Source of the DNA: Ruminococcus sp. XPD3002
Lineage (GTDB): Bacteria; Bacillota; Clostridia; Oscillospirales; Ruminococcaceae
Direction: 5' to 3'
DNA: 64,000 nt
NCBI GenBank assembly: GCA_900119535.1
Contig: FPJT01000002.1
Span: forward strand, 1 to 64,000
The notes beneath the pieces are model-generated. The model had not been told where the DNA came from. It saw nothing but the letters and a program-made list of their open reading frames with translations, and searched no databases. Numbering within the stretch: position 1 is the first letter of the stretch; each line of letters begins with the position of its first letter. Both the position numbers and the translations under genes were made by a program. Of the stretch, positions 7,595-17,176 are shown one piece after another.

Positions 7595-9646
7595 ATGAAG
7601 TCCATAAAATTCTCGTCGCTGTTATTAGCGGCGGCCGTGACGGCATCAAGTCTCGGCAGTTCAGTAGTAGGCAGTGGTCTGGCAGCCGACGAAAACGAGA
7701 TCGTTACTTTGTTGGAAAGCGGCTTTGAAAGCGGCGCAGACGGCTGGACCGGACGCGGTTCGGCATCGGCAGCTGTCACCAAAGACTACGCAAACAGCGG
7801 TAATTCATCTATTTATGTTACCGACCGCGCTGCGGAATGGAACGGCGTTACAAAATCGCTGGGTCCATCTTTCTCTGCAGGGAATACCTATAGCTTTGAA
7901 GCCCATGTTATGTACCGGGAGGGTGCGGCTTCAGAAAACTTCAAGCTTACATTGCAGTATTCCGACGCGAGCGGTGTTACATCGTATGATCAGATAGCTC
8001 TGGAATCGGCATCAAAGGGTGAGTGGATAACACTCGCAAACAGCAGCTATACGATCCCGTCAGGAGCATCGGACCTTCAGGTCTATATCGAAGCTCCCGA
8101 CAGCCTTGTAAATTTCTATGCAGATGATATTGTGATAAAGGGTTCGGCATCTTCAAAGCCGTCAACTCCTGCCACACCGTCAACAAAACCAACAGTAAAA
8201 AATATAAGAGGCGATCTTAACGAAGACGGCGTTATAAACGTTTTTGACGTCGTTCTTATGCGTCAGACTATCCAGATCGGATCACAGGAAAAATCACTTT
8301 TAAAGCAGGCTGATATCAACGGAGACGGCGAGATCACGGCAGAAGATATAAATTATGTTGCTGATTTCTCAGGAGGCGCTATCGAGGAATTCCCCGAGCT
8401 TCCAAAGCCTGCAATACCTGAACCGCAGGATTATCCGAAGTCTTACGACTTCCCGTCTGTCGGTTCACTGCAATCCAAGAGCGATATACCTGATCCGTTC
8501 ATTTTCATGGACGGTTCTAAGGTAGAATCTCAGGAAGACTGGTACAGACGTGCCAGCGAGCTGAGATGTATGTACGAATACTATATGTACGGAATGTACC
8601 GCGACGGTTCTGATGAAGAGGTATCCTACAAGATAAGCGGCGATACCATGACAATTACCGTAAAACGCCTGAGTACAGGTAAATCTGCGTCATTCCCTGC
8701 AAAGATCACACGTCCTAACAAGGTAAGACATGAGGGCGGCGCTCCTGTAATCGTAGGTATGCATACAGGAATATCCGAGAGCACTGCAAAGGGACTCGGC
8801 TATGCCGTTATAACCATTGATGCAGGTATCTTCTCAAACCCTGTAGCATCGGATAATACAGCTCATCAGGGCGCATTCTATACCCTCTATCCTTACGGAA
8901 ACAACTGGGATGAACAGACAGGCGCACTGCTTGGCTGGTCATGGGGATGCAGCAAGATACTTGATGCTCTCTATGCTGGTGCAGGCGAGGAACTGAACAT
9001 TAATCCCGACAGCTCTATCGTTACGGGCGTTTCACGCTGGGGCAAGGCTACTGCTGTATGCGGTGCTTTCGATACCAGATTCAAGATGGTAGCTCCTTCC
9101 TGCTCAGGTGCGGGAGGACTGGCACTTTACCGCTATATGTCTGAGGGCAAGACCTACGACTTCTCATCAAAGGGCGCTTCTTCAAGCTACAGATACGGAC
9201 AGAACGAACCCCTCGGAAGCTTACAGTCCATGGATGAAAGAGGCTGGTTCAACAACCGCTTCCTTGAATTCAGAAACGCAAACCAGATACCTATGGATCA
9301 GCATATGCTGGGCTCACTCGTTGCAGATCCGAACAGATACCTGTTCATCATAGGCTCATGCGTAAGTGAGGACTGGGTAAACGCTCCGTCAATGTGGGCA
9401 AGCTATCTCGGAACAAAGCATGTATTCGACTATCTCGATCTCAGTGATCATATTGCGATCAATATACATAAGGAAGGTCACGCTGTCATAGAAGAGGACG
9501 TTAAGTATATGGTCCAGTATTTCGATTATCATGTATACGGAATACAGCCGACTATGGATCTCGGACAGCTCCAGACATCAGTATTTGATCTTCCAAAGAA
9601 TAAGGATCCTTTCTTCGATACGTTCGCGAATAAGTGGCTGTATTGA
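7595..9646 (+). CDS. Cellulosomal CBM22-dockerin-CE15 glucuronoyl esterase
   Basis: The ATG at 7595 is chosen over an in-frame ATG at 7529 because CGGAGGG lies 7 nt upstream and a signal peptide (MKSIKFSSLLLAAAV...) starts there, giving 683 residues. Modules: CBM22 (about 38-180), Ser/Thr/Pro linker, dockerin (about 205-265, repeats GDLNEDGV and ADINGDGE), then CE15 (about 300-680). The CE15 nucleophile motif GVSRWGK is present with Ser480, and HKEGH near the C-terminus provides the catalytic His. CE15 enzymes cleave ester bonds between lignin alcohols and 4-O-methyl-glucuronic acid on xylan, which complements the upstream xylanase. The CBM22 closely resembles the second CBM22 of the xylanase (shared WNG, SLYVSDR-like and YADDI/YVDEV patterns), suggesting module shuffling. 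No clear terminator follows. Confidence 0.9.
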   Translation: MKSIKFSSLLLAAAVTASSLGSSVVGSGLAADENEIVTLLESGFESGADGWTGRGSASAAVTKDYANSGNSSIYVTDRAAEWNGVTKSLGPSFSAGNTYSFEAHVMYREGAASENFKLTLQYSDASGVTSYDQIALESASKGEWITLANSSYTIPSGASDLQVYIEAPDSLVNFYADDIVIKGSASSKPSTPATPSTKPTVKNIRGDLNEDGVINVFDVVLMRQTIQIGSQEKSLLKQADINGDGEITAEDINYVADFSGGAIEEFPELPKPAIPEPQDYPKSYDFPSVGSLQSKSDIPDPFIFMDGSKVESQEDWYRRASELRCMYEYYMYGMYRDGSDEEVSYKISGDTMTITVKRLSTGKSASFPAKITRPNKVRHEGGAPVIVGMHTGISESTAKGLGYAVITIDAGIFSNPVASDNTAHQGAFYTLYPYGNNWDEQTGALLGWSWGCSKILDALYAGAGEELNINPDSSIVTGVSRWGKATAVCGAFDTRFKMVAPSCSGAGGLALYRYMSEGKTYDFSSKGASSSYRYGQNEPLGSLQSMDERGWFNNRFLEFRNANQIPMDQHMLGSLVADPNRYLFIIGSCVSEDWVNAPSMWASYLGTKHVFDYLDLSDHIAINIHKEGHAVIEEDVKYMVQYFDYHVYGIQPTMDLGQLQTSVFDLPKNKDPFFDTFANKWLY

Positions 9647-9919
9647 GAAACAACTGAATAAAAGCGGCGCCGCATCTCTGGGGGGAGGTGCGGTGCTGTA
9701 AAAACTGTTCGGTTTTGTAAATGCGATCGAAGGGCTATATCAGCTATTTAAGGGACTATTCTCACGCCTGCTTAAAAAAGTTAACAGAACTAAATTAACA
9801 GTATGTTAACACTTAAAAACATTAAGATTATTTTAAGATTGTTTTAAGGTATGGACTTTATGATTAAGCTAAGTATTAATACCCTATACTTCATCTTATT
9901 GTAAAGGAGTCTGGTCATT

Positions 9920-12808
9920 ATGAAAAATCATCTGGCAGGTAAATTGGGTGCGGGTTTATTTGCTGCCTGCATGCTTATCTCTGCTTCGTCTGCTGTATCA
10001 ATGTCTGCACAGGCTGCGGAAACTGTTTATGGCGACGCTTCTCTTGACGGTGATGTAACTATCGCCGATGCGCTTTCAATACTTCAGTATGTTGCAAATT
10101 CAAAGAAATACGATCTTTCACCTCAGGCTCTGGATAATGCCGATGTTTATAACAGAGGCGACGGCGTTACCGCTATGGACGCTCTTTCCATCCAGAAGCT
10201 CGATGCAAAGGTTTTAGCTTCACTTCCTGAATCATGGCAGGAAGGCAGTCATGGTTCAGTTCAGCCTGTAACAGAAGCTCCTACAGCAGCTCCTACAGAG
10301 GCTCCGACTGAAGCTCCTACAGAGGCACCAACTGCTGCTCCTGTTCCTGTTGAGGACATTGAGACCTATATCCACCTGAAAAATAATTCTGTATCCGTAG
10401 AAGGCAAGTACGCAGAGGCTAACGGTTCAAAGGTAACTATCAGCCACTCGGGAAGCTACTATATCGACGGTACTCTCGATGACGGACAGATCTATGTTGA
10501 AGTTCCCGACGAGAATGCTGATCCGGGTACAGTTAAGCTGATATTCAAGGGCGTTAAGATCACAGGCAAGTCTGCTCCTGCTGTATTCATAAAGAATGCG
10601 GATAAGACTTCCATAACCCTTGAGGACGGCACAGAAAACTTCCTCTCCGACGGTGAAACAGCTTACGCCGGAGACTTCCTTGATACCGCTGTTATCGAAG
10701 CTAAGGACGACCTTACTATCAAGGGCGGCGATCAGGGTACAGGTAAACTCGAAATAAACGCAAACTATCAGACCGCTGTTGTATCAAACAATGATATCAA
10801 GATCACAGGCGGTGTAATAACAATAAATACTCTTGATGCTGAAAACGGCAACGACGCTGTAAAGGGCAAGAAGTCGGTAACAGTAAAGGGAGGAACTCTC
10901 AATATCGATGCAGAGGGTGACGGAATCAAGTCATCCAAGGGCAATGTTGATATCGAGGGCGGTACTATTAACATCAAGTCAGGCAAGGACGCTATCCAGG
11001 GCGAGACTGCTATCAACATCTCAGGCGGTAATACTATTGCCTGCGGCGACAGAGGTCTTACCTGCGAGCTTGAAGTTAATATCACAGGCGGCGAGCTCCT
11101 TGCAACTGCTACAGACAACCAGCTTGCTACATTCACTAACGTAACTCAGCCGACTATCGTTCTGGATTACGTAAAGGAATGGTCAAAGAACAACCCGATA
11201 ACTCTTACAAGCGGCGGAAATACTGTATTCGAGGCAAACAACCCGAAGAAGTTCAGCTATGCTCTCGTTTCTTCAGCAGGCTTCGATCAGTCCGCAGGCT
11301 ATACTCTGTACACAGGCGGAATACAGTGCAGCTCTGCTCAGGGCGATTCCTTCAAGGCAGGCACTCCCGCAAAGTACAGCGATGTTAACAACAAAGAGGA
11401 CGGAGAGCTTCTCTACGGCGATCTCTTCGAGAAGACAAACGTTCACAAGATAGACGTTCAGATGAGCGAGGCTCAGTGGCAGGATCTCATCAAGAACGCT
11501 GAAAGCGAAGAATACTATCCATGCGATATCGTCATCGACGGCGAAAAGATCGAGAACGCTGCTATCAGAACAAAGGGCAACAGCTCACGTATGATGGTAA
11601 CACAGTCCGGCAAGGATAAGTACAGTCTCCGCATAAAGCTTGATAAGTATAACAAGCTCAACAACTACCACGGTCTTACAGAATTCTGCATGAACAACAT
11701 GTTCGGCGATCCTTCATGCATGAGAGATGTTCTCTGCTATGATGCTCTTGATGAGATAGAAGGTGTTGGACCTAAATGTGCATACACAGATATGTACCTC
11801 AACGGCAATCTCTACAGCTTCTATTTCCTCGCTGAACAGCCAGGCAATACTCTTGCAGAGCGCTATGCAGTTGATAATGATTCCGTTCTCTACAAGGCTA
11901 CCGATAAACAAGGCGGCGGCGGCTGGGGCGGCTTCGGCGGTCAGAACAACGGCTACTGCTCTTTCACAGAGAATATGGAGCTGAGCAACTTTGATGTCAA
12001 GTTCGGTACAGATGATAACTTCCAGCATATCGGCGACATAAAGACTGCTATCAATCAGCTTACATCCACAAACTATACGTTCATTGAGGACTATATCGAT
12101 GTTCCGAGCTTCCTTAAGGGCTTCGCAGTAAACTCGGTTATGTGCAACTACGACAGCTATAACGGCACACTTGCTCATAACTACTACCTCATGTTCACAG
12201 GCGGCAAGGCTTACTTCGTAGGCTGGGACTACAACCTTTCAATGGGTAATTTCATGGATAACGGCGGTTCTGTTGAATCTGATGTTACAACTTCACTCTA
12301 TCAGGTAACAGTTGCTGACCGTCCGCTTGCAAAGCTTCTTCAGGTTCCTGAGTATTACGATATGTACAAGGACTATGTAAAGACTATCTACAATATGTAC
12401 AGCGATCCCGGACAGTCTATCAACAGATATGCTTCTATAATCCGCGATCACGTAAAGGCAGATCCAAGATTCTTCTTTACAGCAGACCAGTTCGAGTCCA
12501 ACATAGCAAAGTCTGCAAACGGTCTCTCAACAGGCAACAACAATAACAATCAGTGGGGACAGCAGCAGGATCCTTGGGGACAGCAGCAGAATCCATGGGG
12601 ACAGCAGGGTAATAACAACCAGTGGAACCAGTGGGGCGGCTGGAACTTCGGCGGAAACGCAGACGGCGTTGCAGGCGGCAACGGCGGCTGGGGCATGATG
12701 GGCGGCATGTGGGGCGATGCTCTCGGCATGTTCGGCGGCCAGAATGTTTCTATCTACGATTTCCTTGAAAAGAGAATGGAGATCGTCCGCAGCAAAATGA
12801 ATTTTTGA
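9920..12808 (+). CDS. Secreted dockerin-DUF4353-like-CotH kinase protein with Gly/Gln/Trp-rich tail
   Basis: 962 residues with a signal peptide ending near AQAAE. An N-terminal dockerin (about 35-103; GDASLDGDVTIADALSIL and ADVYNRGDGVTAMDALSI) is followed by a TEAPTEAP linker (112-140). A repetitive, Gly/Asp-rich beta-helix-like region (about 145-410; DIKITGGVITI, VDIEGGTINI) matches the carbohydrate-binding family of DUF4353/Cthe_2159 type. Residues about 500-830 match CotH: IRTKGNSS, then KYSLRIKLDKYN, and FVGWDYNLSMGNF. The end (about 865-945) is built of WGQQQ repeats and glycine runs before a final DFLEKRMEIVRSKMNF helix, which is also typical of CotH proteins. CotH kinases phosphorylate secreted proteins in other systems; a role at the cellulosome is inference. 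Confidence 0.85.
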   Translation: MKNHLAGKLGAGLFAACMLISASSAVSMSAQAAETVYGDASLDGDVTIADALSILQYVANSKKYDLSPQALDNADVYNRGDGVTAMDALSIQKLDAKVLASLPESWQEGSHGSVQPVTEAPTAAPTEAPTEAPTEAPTAAPVPVEDIETYIHLKNNSVSVEGKYAEANGSKVTISHSGSYYIDGTLDDGQIYVEVPDENADPGTVKLIFKGVKITGKSAPAVFIKNADKTSITLEDGTENFLSDGETAYAGDFLDTAVIEAKDDLTIKGGDQGTGKLEINANYQTAVVSNNDIKITGGVITINTLDAENGNDAVKGKKSVTVKGGTLNIDAEGDGIKSSKGNVDIEGGTINIKSGKDAIQGETAINISGGNTIACGDRGLTCELEVNITGGELLATATDNQLATFTNVTQPTIVLDYVKEWSKNNPITLTSGGNTVFEANNPKKFSYALVSSAGFDQSAGYTLYTGGIQCSSAQGDSFKAGTPAKYSDVNNKEDGELLYGDLFEKTNVHKIDVQMSEAQWQDLIKNAESEEYYPCDIVIDGEKIENAAIRTKGNSSRMMVTQSGKDKYSLRIKLDKYNKLNNYHGLTEFCMNNMFGDPSCMRDVLCYDALDEIEGVGPKCAYTDMYLNGNLYSFYFLAEQPGNTLAERYAVDNDSVLYKATDKQGGGGWGGFGGQNNGYCSFTENMELSNFDVKFGTDDNFQHIGDIKTAINQLTSTNYTFIEDYIDVPSFLKGFAVNSVMCNYDSYNGTLAHNYYLMFTGGKAYFVGWDYNLSMGNFMDNGGSVESDVTTSLYQVTVADRPLAKLLQVPEYYDMYKDYVKTIYNMYSDPGQSINRYASIIRDHVKADPRFFFTADQFESNIAKSANGLSTGNNNNNQWGQQQDPWGQQQNPWGQQGNNNQWNQWGGWNFGGNADGVAGGNGGWGMMGGMWGDALGMFGGQNVSIYDFLEKRMEIVRSKMNF

Positions 12809-12849
12809 TAAGGTCTGACCTTTATCAATAATCAATTCTAAAAACTATA

Positions 12850-12894
12850 AAGCCATAGTATTTCTGATCTGATCGGAAGTGCTATGGCTTTTTT
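12850..12894 (+). terminator. Rho-independent terminator after the CotH gene
   Basis: AAGCCATAG pairs with CTATGGCTT, extended inward by further pairs, and is followed by TTTTTT. Confidence 0.85.
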
Positions 12895-12946
12895 ATACGC
12901 AGGACTGAAATAGGGTGGATACTCTATTGCATAGTGTTGAAAAACC

Positions 12947-12975
12947 TTGACAATCGACGGAAAAAGTTATATAAT
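12947..12975 (+). promoter_or_regulatory. Consensus promoter of polyphosphate kinase
   Basis: Perfect TTGACA (12947-12952), 17 bp, perfect TATAAT (12970-12975). The start codon lies 74 nt downstream of the -10. Confidence 0.85.
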
Positions 12976-13049
12976 AAAAATGTATAAATTGTCTGAGAAA
13001 CATAGCGACATTTATATAAAATATGCCGCAAGGCAGATTGGAGACTACT

Positions 13050-15212
13050 ATGGAATACCTCGAAAACAGGGAGCTTTCATGGCTTAAATTCAACAGCCGT
13101 GTTCTTGAAGAGGCGGCGGATGAACGTAACCCACTGCTTGAAAGACTCTCGTTTTCTGCTATATATCAGAGCAACCTCGACGAGTTCTTTATGGTAAGAG
13201 TCGGTTCTCTGACGGATGCAGCAGTCAATTCCCCCAAGCGTCCCGACAGCAAGACGGGTATGACTCCCGCTCAGCAGCTTGACGCCGTATTTACTGCTGT
13301 CCGCCGTCTCAGACCTGCTGTTGAAGAGACCTTCACAAAGAATATGCAGGAACTGAAAGCGGTCGGATACGAACACGTTAACTTCGGAAATGCGACCCCG
13401 GAGGAACTCAGCTTCCTTGAACTCTATTTCAAGCGCGAGTTGAAGCCTTTTATCACGGGTATCGTCATAAATGATGCACTTCCGTTCCCGTTTCTGAAAA
13501 ACAAGGCGATATATGCCGCAGTACAGCTTGCCTCGAAAAAAGGCGTAGCTATCGGAGTTATCCCCATAACCCGTGACAACAGCGAGCGTATCATCCCTCT
13601 CGGAAACGGCGGAAAGCGCTTTATACTCGAAGAAGAGGTCGTGCTGAAATACGCTCATCTTATGTTCAAGGGCTATAAGGTCCTTGACAGAGCGCTTATA
13701 CGCATCACAAGAAGTGCAGATATCATGGTATCGGGCAAGGGTGCGGAATTCCGCGAACGTATGGAAGAGCTTGTGGCAAAGCGCAAAAAGCTTGCACCTA
13801 TGCGCCTTGAAGTCTTCGACGAGTTCAGCCGTGACGCTACGGACTATATCTGCCGTAAGCTGAAACTCAAAAACGACCGTGTGTTCCATTCGCATATACC
13901 GCTTGACTTATCCTATCTCTTCGAGCTTCAGGAAATGGACCTCTCCCCCGAACTTCACTACGTTAAGAGAGTTCCGCAGAAGTCGGCGATGCTGAGCGAT
14001 ACAAGGTCCGTGTTCGCACAGGTGAAAAGCAAGGATATACTCCTCAGCTATCCGTTCGAGTCCATGACCACATCCTTCATCAGACTGCTGGAGGAATCCG
14101 CAGTTGATCCGAAGGTCACTTCCATAAAGATAACCCTTTACCGTCTTGCACGCAACAGCAAGGTCATAAGCGCATTGTGTACTGCTGCCGAAAACGGCAA
14201 GGATGTACTGGTAATGATAGAGCTTCGTGCGAGATTCGACGAGGCGAATAATATCGAGTGGTCCAAGATACTCCAGAATTCGGGCGTCAATGTTATATAC
14301 GGGCCGAAGGACTACAAGGCACATTCAAAGCTCCTGCTGATAACAAGAAGGGCAAGAGGCGGCGGATTCGAGTACGTAACACAGGTCGGTACAGGCAACT
14401 ACAACGAAAAGACCTCTGCACTCTATACGGACCTTATGCTCCTTACCGCAGACAGAGATATCGCTGCCGATGCCGAGGATGTTTTCACAGCGCTTCAGAA
14501 CGGCACATTCGTAGAGGATACAAGAAAACTTCTTGTGTCTCCCCTTGCACTGCGCCCGCAGGTTCTCGCACTTATGGATGAGCAGATAGATATTGCACGT
14601 TCGGGCGGTTCGGGATACATTGCTGCAAAGATAAATTCCCTCAGCGACAGGACTATAATCGATAAGCTGGTGGAGGCATCACAGGTAGGAGTGAAAGTTG
14701 AACTCGTTGTAAGAGGCATATGCTGTCTCGTTCCCGGAGTTCAGGGATACACCGAGAATATAACCGTAAGAAGCATCGTCGGACGTTTCCTTGAACACAG
14801 CCGTATATTCATATTCGGCAAGGATTCCAAGGCTCAGAAGATGTATATAGGTTCTGCGGACTACATGAGCAGGAATACTATCCGCCGTGTGGAGGTGGCT
14901 GCACCTATAGAGGATGAGCGCCTTAAAAAGCGCATCCGTGAGCTGTTCAGAACTCTTATGGCGGACAATGTAAAGGCAAGAGTCATGAACAGTGACGGCA
15001 GCTACAGCCGTGTGGCAATGAGAAGGGCAAGCGATGTTCCGCTGAATTCTCAGGAGGCACTCTACGATGACGCCTACAAGAGACTTTCGGACCGTCAGGC
15101 TCGTCAGGAGCGCCTTAAGACAAACCTTGAAAAGAGAACTGCAAAGAAGCCTGCATCAGGCAGAAAAAAGTCAGCTCCGAAGACATCAGCTAAGAAGAAA
15201 AGCAGTAAGTGA
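13050..15212 (+). CDS. ppk1: Polyphosphate kinase 1 with a lysine-rich tail
   Basis: Transfers the gamma-phosphate of ATP to polyphosphate, reversibly. The ATG at 13050 is preferred over 13023 because TGGAG lies 6 nt upstream and the family N-terminus (YLENRELSWLKFN) begins there, giving 720 residues. The autophosphorylated His lies in YKAHSKLLLI and the second active-site His in FLEHSRIFIFGKDS. The last 30 or so residues (AKKPASGRKKSAPK and onward) are histone-H1-like, rich in Lys, Ser and Ala, and extend past the usual end of the family. It is the first gene of its transcript; the AIM24 gene follows after 91 bp that hold a small CACACCT/AGGTGTG hairpin (15250-15266). Confidence 0.95.
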   Translation: MEYLENRELSWLKFNSRVLEEAADERNPLLERLSFSAIYQSNLDEFFMVRVGSLTDAAVNSPKRPDSKTGMTPAQQLDAVFTAVRRLRPAVEETFTKNMQELKAVGYEHVNFGNATPEELSFLELYFKRELKPFITGIVINDALPFPFLKNKAIYAAVQLASKKGVAIGVIPITRDNSERIIPLGNGGKRFILEEEVVLKYAHLMFKGYKVLDRALIRITRSADIMVSGKGAEFRERMEELVAKRKKLAPMRLEVFDEFSRDATDYICRKLKLKNDRVFHSHIPLDLSYLFELQEMDLSPELHYVKRVPQKSAMLSDTRSVFAQVKSKDILLSYPFESMTTSFIRLLEESAVDPKVTSIKITLYRLARNSKVISALCTAAENGKDVLVMIELRARFDEANNIEWSKILQNSGVNVIYGPKDYKAHSKLLLITRRARGGGFEYVTQVGTGNYNEKTSALYTDLMLLTADRDIAADAEDVFTALQNGTFVEDTRKLLVSPLALRPQVLALMDEQIDIARSGGSGYIAAKINSLSDRTIIDKLVEASQVGVKVELVVRGICCLVPGVQGYTENITVRSIVGRFLEHSRIFIFGKDSKAQKMYIGSADYMSRNTIRRVEVAAPIEDERLKKRIRELFRTLMADNVKARVMNSDGSYSRVAMRRASDVPLNSQEALYDDAYKRLSDRQARQERLKTNLEKRTAKKPASGRKKSAPKTSAKKKSSK

Positions 15213-15303
15213 CCTATTTGGCATAGTTTCATCAAGCAACGGAAATGAACACACCTCAAAGGTGTGACATGTATCATATTAAATAAAGGAAGAGGAATTA
15301 ACT

Positions 15304-16110
15304 ATGAACATCATCAATCTTGAAAATGACAACCGCAAATTCATCAACTCACTCGGATGCTTCAAGGTACTGGAGTATGAAAGGGACCTCAGCGTAAATA
15401 CTTTTACCGCACAGAACGAGTTCTTTATGAGCAAAATGGGCGTCCGCAGACGTCAGGTAGTTATCGGACTCAAAGGAAACAGCGCTGTTATACAGGCAGG
15501 TGCTATGCAGTGGACTTCGGGTGCTATACAGGTAACTACAGGAGTCAAGGGCGTTGGCGACCTTATGGGCAAGATGTTCAAGGGCGCTGTTACAAAGGAA
15601 TCTGCTGTAAAACCCGAGTATAAGGGCACAGGTGTCGTAGTTCTCGAACCTACATATAAGTACATCCTCCTTGAGGACGTAAGCAAGTGGGGCAAGGGTA
15701 TGGTCATAGAGGACGGCATGTTCCTTGCATGTGACGGTACGGTAAATCAGAACGTTATCGCAAGAAAGAACGTTTCTTCCGCAGTTCTCGGCGGAGAGGG
15801 CATGTTCAACCTCTCACTTTCGGGTGCAGGTGTTGTCGCTTTAGAGAGCATTGTTCCTGCTGAAGAGCTTATAGAAGTACAGCTCAACGGCGACGAGCTG
15901 AAGATAGACGGAAATATGGCAGTTGCATGGTCCGCAGAGCTTGATTTCACTGTTGAGAAGGCAGGAAGCTCACTCATAGGCTCGGCTGTAAGCGGTGAGG
16001 GACTCGTTAATGTTTACAGAGGTACGGGAAAGGTGCTCATGAGCCCTGTTGCACCTACAAGCGGCATACTCAACGCTGCTGCAAGTGTGGCTGCAAGACC
16101 TGTTAAATAA
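15304..16110 (+). CDS. AIM24 family protein
   Basis: 268 residues, with AGGAAGAGG before the ATG. The sequence shows the AIM24/DUF124 beta-rich fold signatures: an N-terminal VLEYERDLSV-like segment, VVIGLKGNSAVIQAGAMQW, then LGGEGMFNLSLSGAGVVALES and a final GEGLVNVYRGTGKVLMSP. Bacterial members are single-domain proteins of unknown biochemical role; the yeast relative is mitochondrial. There is no signal peptide or membrane segment. It lies 91 bp after ppk1 and may be cotranscribed. Confidence 0.85.
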   Translation: MNIINLENDNRKFINSLGCFKVLEYERDLSVNTFTAQNEFFMSKMGVRRRQVVIGLKGNSAVIQAGAMQWTSGAIQVTTGVKGVGDLMGKMFKGAVTKESAVKPEYKGTGVVVLEPTYKYILLEDVSKWGKGMVIEDGMFLACDGTVNQNVIARKNVSSAVLGGEGMFNLSLSGAGVVALESIVPAEELIEVQLNGDELKIDGNMAVAWSAELDFTVEKAGSSLIGSAVSGEGLVNVYRGTGKVLMSPVAPTSGILNAAASVAARPVK

Positions 16111-16202
16111 TCGGGATAATACTTCACAGCGGAAAGCCGGTAAATGTATCGGCCTGTAATGGACTGATATGGCGGCTTCTGAATTAAAGTAAGAAAAATG
16201 TC

Positions 16203-16231
16203 TTGAAAAAGATAAAAAAATGTGTTATAAT
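16203..16231 (+). promoter_or_regulatory. Promoter preceding family A repeat A2
   Basis: TTGAAA (16203-16208), 17 bp, TATAAT (16226-16231). The predicted start near 16238 is a few bases before the repeat at 16242, so the repeat is transcribed as the 5' leader of the PS synthase gene. Confidence 0.7.
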
Positions 16232-16241
16232 TAATGTACAC

Positions 16242-16470
16242 TCAGTAACCGCCGTCAGGCGGTTACTGCCCCGAACTTTGTTCGGGGAGCGCAAATTCTC
16301 TGAAATATAAAGAATTTGCGCATTACATTTTTTATGTCAAGCTCATTTTGCCCTTTTGGGCAAAACAAAGTGCAAGAAAAAACTTTAATATTATTTTTCT
16401 TGCGATTTGCCAACTAAAAAATGGCTTTGAAAAGCTATAATAAGCCATTTTTTAGTTGTTGAGCAGACAT
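16242..16470 (+). repeat. Family A modular hairpin leader repeat, full copy (A2)
   Basis: Contains in order a GTAACCGCC/GGCGGTTAC hairpin, CCCCGAAC/GTTCGGGG, GCAAATTC/GAATTTGC, CTCATTTTGCCC/GGGCAAAAC, GTGCAAGAAAAA/TTTTTCTTGCG, AACTAAAAAATGGCTT/AAGCCATTTTTTAGTT and the end motif GAGCAGACAT. The last stem differs in sequence from its counterpart in A1a but pairs equally well. The gap 16111-16509 consists of this element, its promoter and the ribosome-binding site. Confidence 0.85.
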
Positions 16471-16509
16471 TGATTAGTAAATATCAATTTTACTAAAGAG
16501 GATCAAATA

Positions 16510-17154
16510 ATGATAGGTTTTTACAACTATACGGTCATTCTGACATATATGAGCCTTGTCTCATCCGTTCTCGGAATGTTTTTCGCATGCGGATTGTGCG
16601 GAGGACAGCCGCATCCCGAATATGCCATGATATGTCTTATGGTCTCGGGACTGTGTGATATGTTCGACGGCAAGGTGGCACGTACCAAAAAGGACAGGTC
16701 CGAAGCTGAAAAGAAGTTCGGCATACAGATAGATTCCCTTTGCGATGCAGTATGTTTCGGCGTTCTGCCTTCTATAATCGGCTATTCTGTGGGACTCGAT
16801 TCGTGGTGCGATATGCCTGTACTGATACTCTTCCCCTTATGTGCCGTAATACGTCTCGCGTATTTCAACGTTGCAGAGGAAGAACGTCAGCAGAAAACAT
16901 CGGACGTGCGGAAAGTCTACGAGGGACTTCCTGTTACCAGTGTTGCACTGATACTGCCGCTGGTTTACAGCTTCCATAAGGATATCGGAGCTGAATGGTT
17001 CCCTGCGGTCTATGGCACGGCACTTTTCGTAATAGCTATCGCCTTTATTACCCGTTTCAAGCTTAAAAAGCCAGGAATAAAGACGATGTTCAGCTTTATA
17101 GGCATTGGCGTTCTGGAACTGATATGGCTTCTTTACAAGACCAAGACCAGATGA
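16510..17154 (+). CDS. pssA: CDP-alcohol phosphatidyltransferase, probable phosphatidylserine synthase
   Basis: 214 residues with about six hydrophobic segments, an integral membrane enzyme. The family signature is complete: Asp-Gly-x2-Ala-Arg (MFDGKVART), then Gly-x3-Asp-x3-Asp ([15 protein letters not shown]), with a 12-residue gap between the halves. It would join CDP-diacylglycerol and L-serine to give phosphatidylserine. A phosphatidylserine decarboxylase is encoded elsewhere in the window (57160-58023), so the two supply phosphatidylethanolamine. AGAGG lies 8-9 nt before the ATG, and the gene sits behind the family A leader. Confidence 0.85.
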   Translation: MIGFYNYTVILTYMSLVSSVLGMFFACGLCGGQPHPEYAMICLMVSGLCDMFDGKVARTKKDRSEAEKKFGIQIDSLCDAVCFGVLPSIIGYSVGLDSWCDMPVLILFPLCAVIRLAYFNVAEEERQQKTSDVRKVYEGLPVTSVALILPLVYSFHKDIGAEWFPAVYGTALFVIAIAFITRFKLKKPGIKTMFSFIGIGVLELIWLLYKTKTR

Positions 17155-17176
17155 CTGTCCTAAAAGGAGGTATACT

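Noticed and set aside
9655..9700. GC-rich hairpin after the CE15 gene as a terminator
   Set aside because: GCGCCGCATCTC and GAGGTGCGGTGC can pair, but no T-tract follows; support too weak to list.
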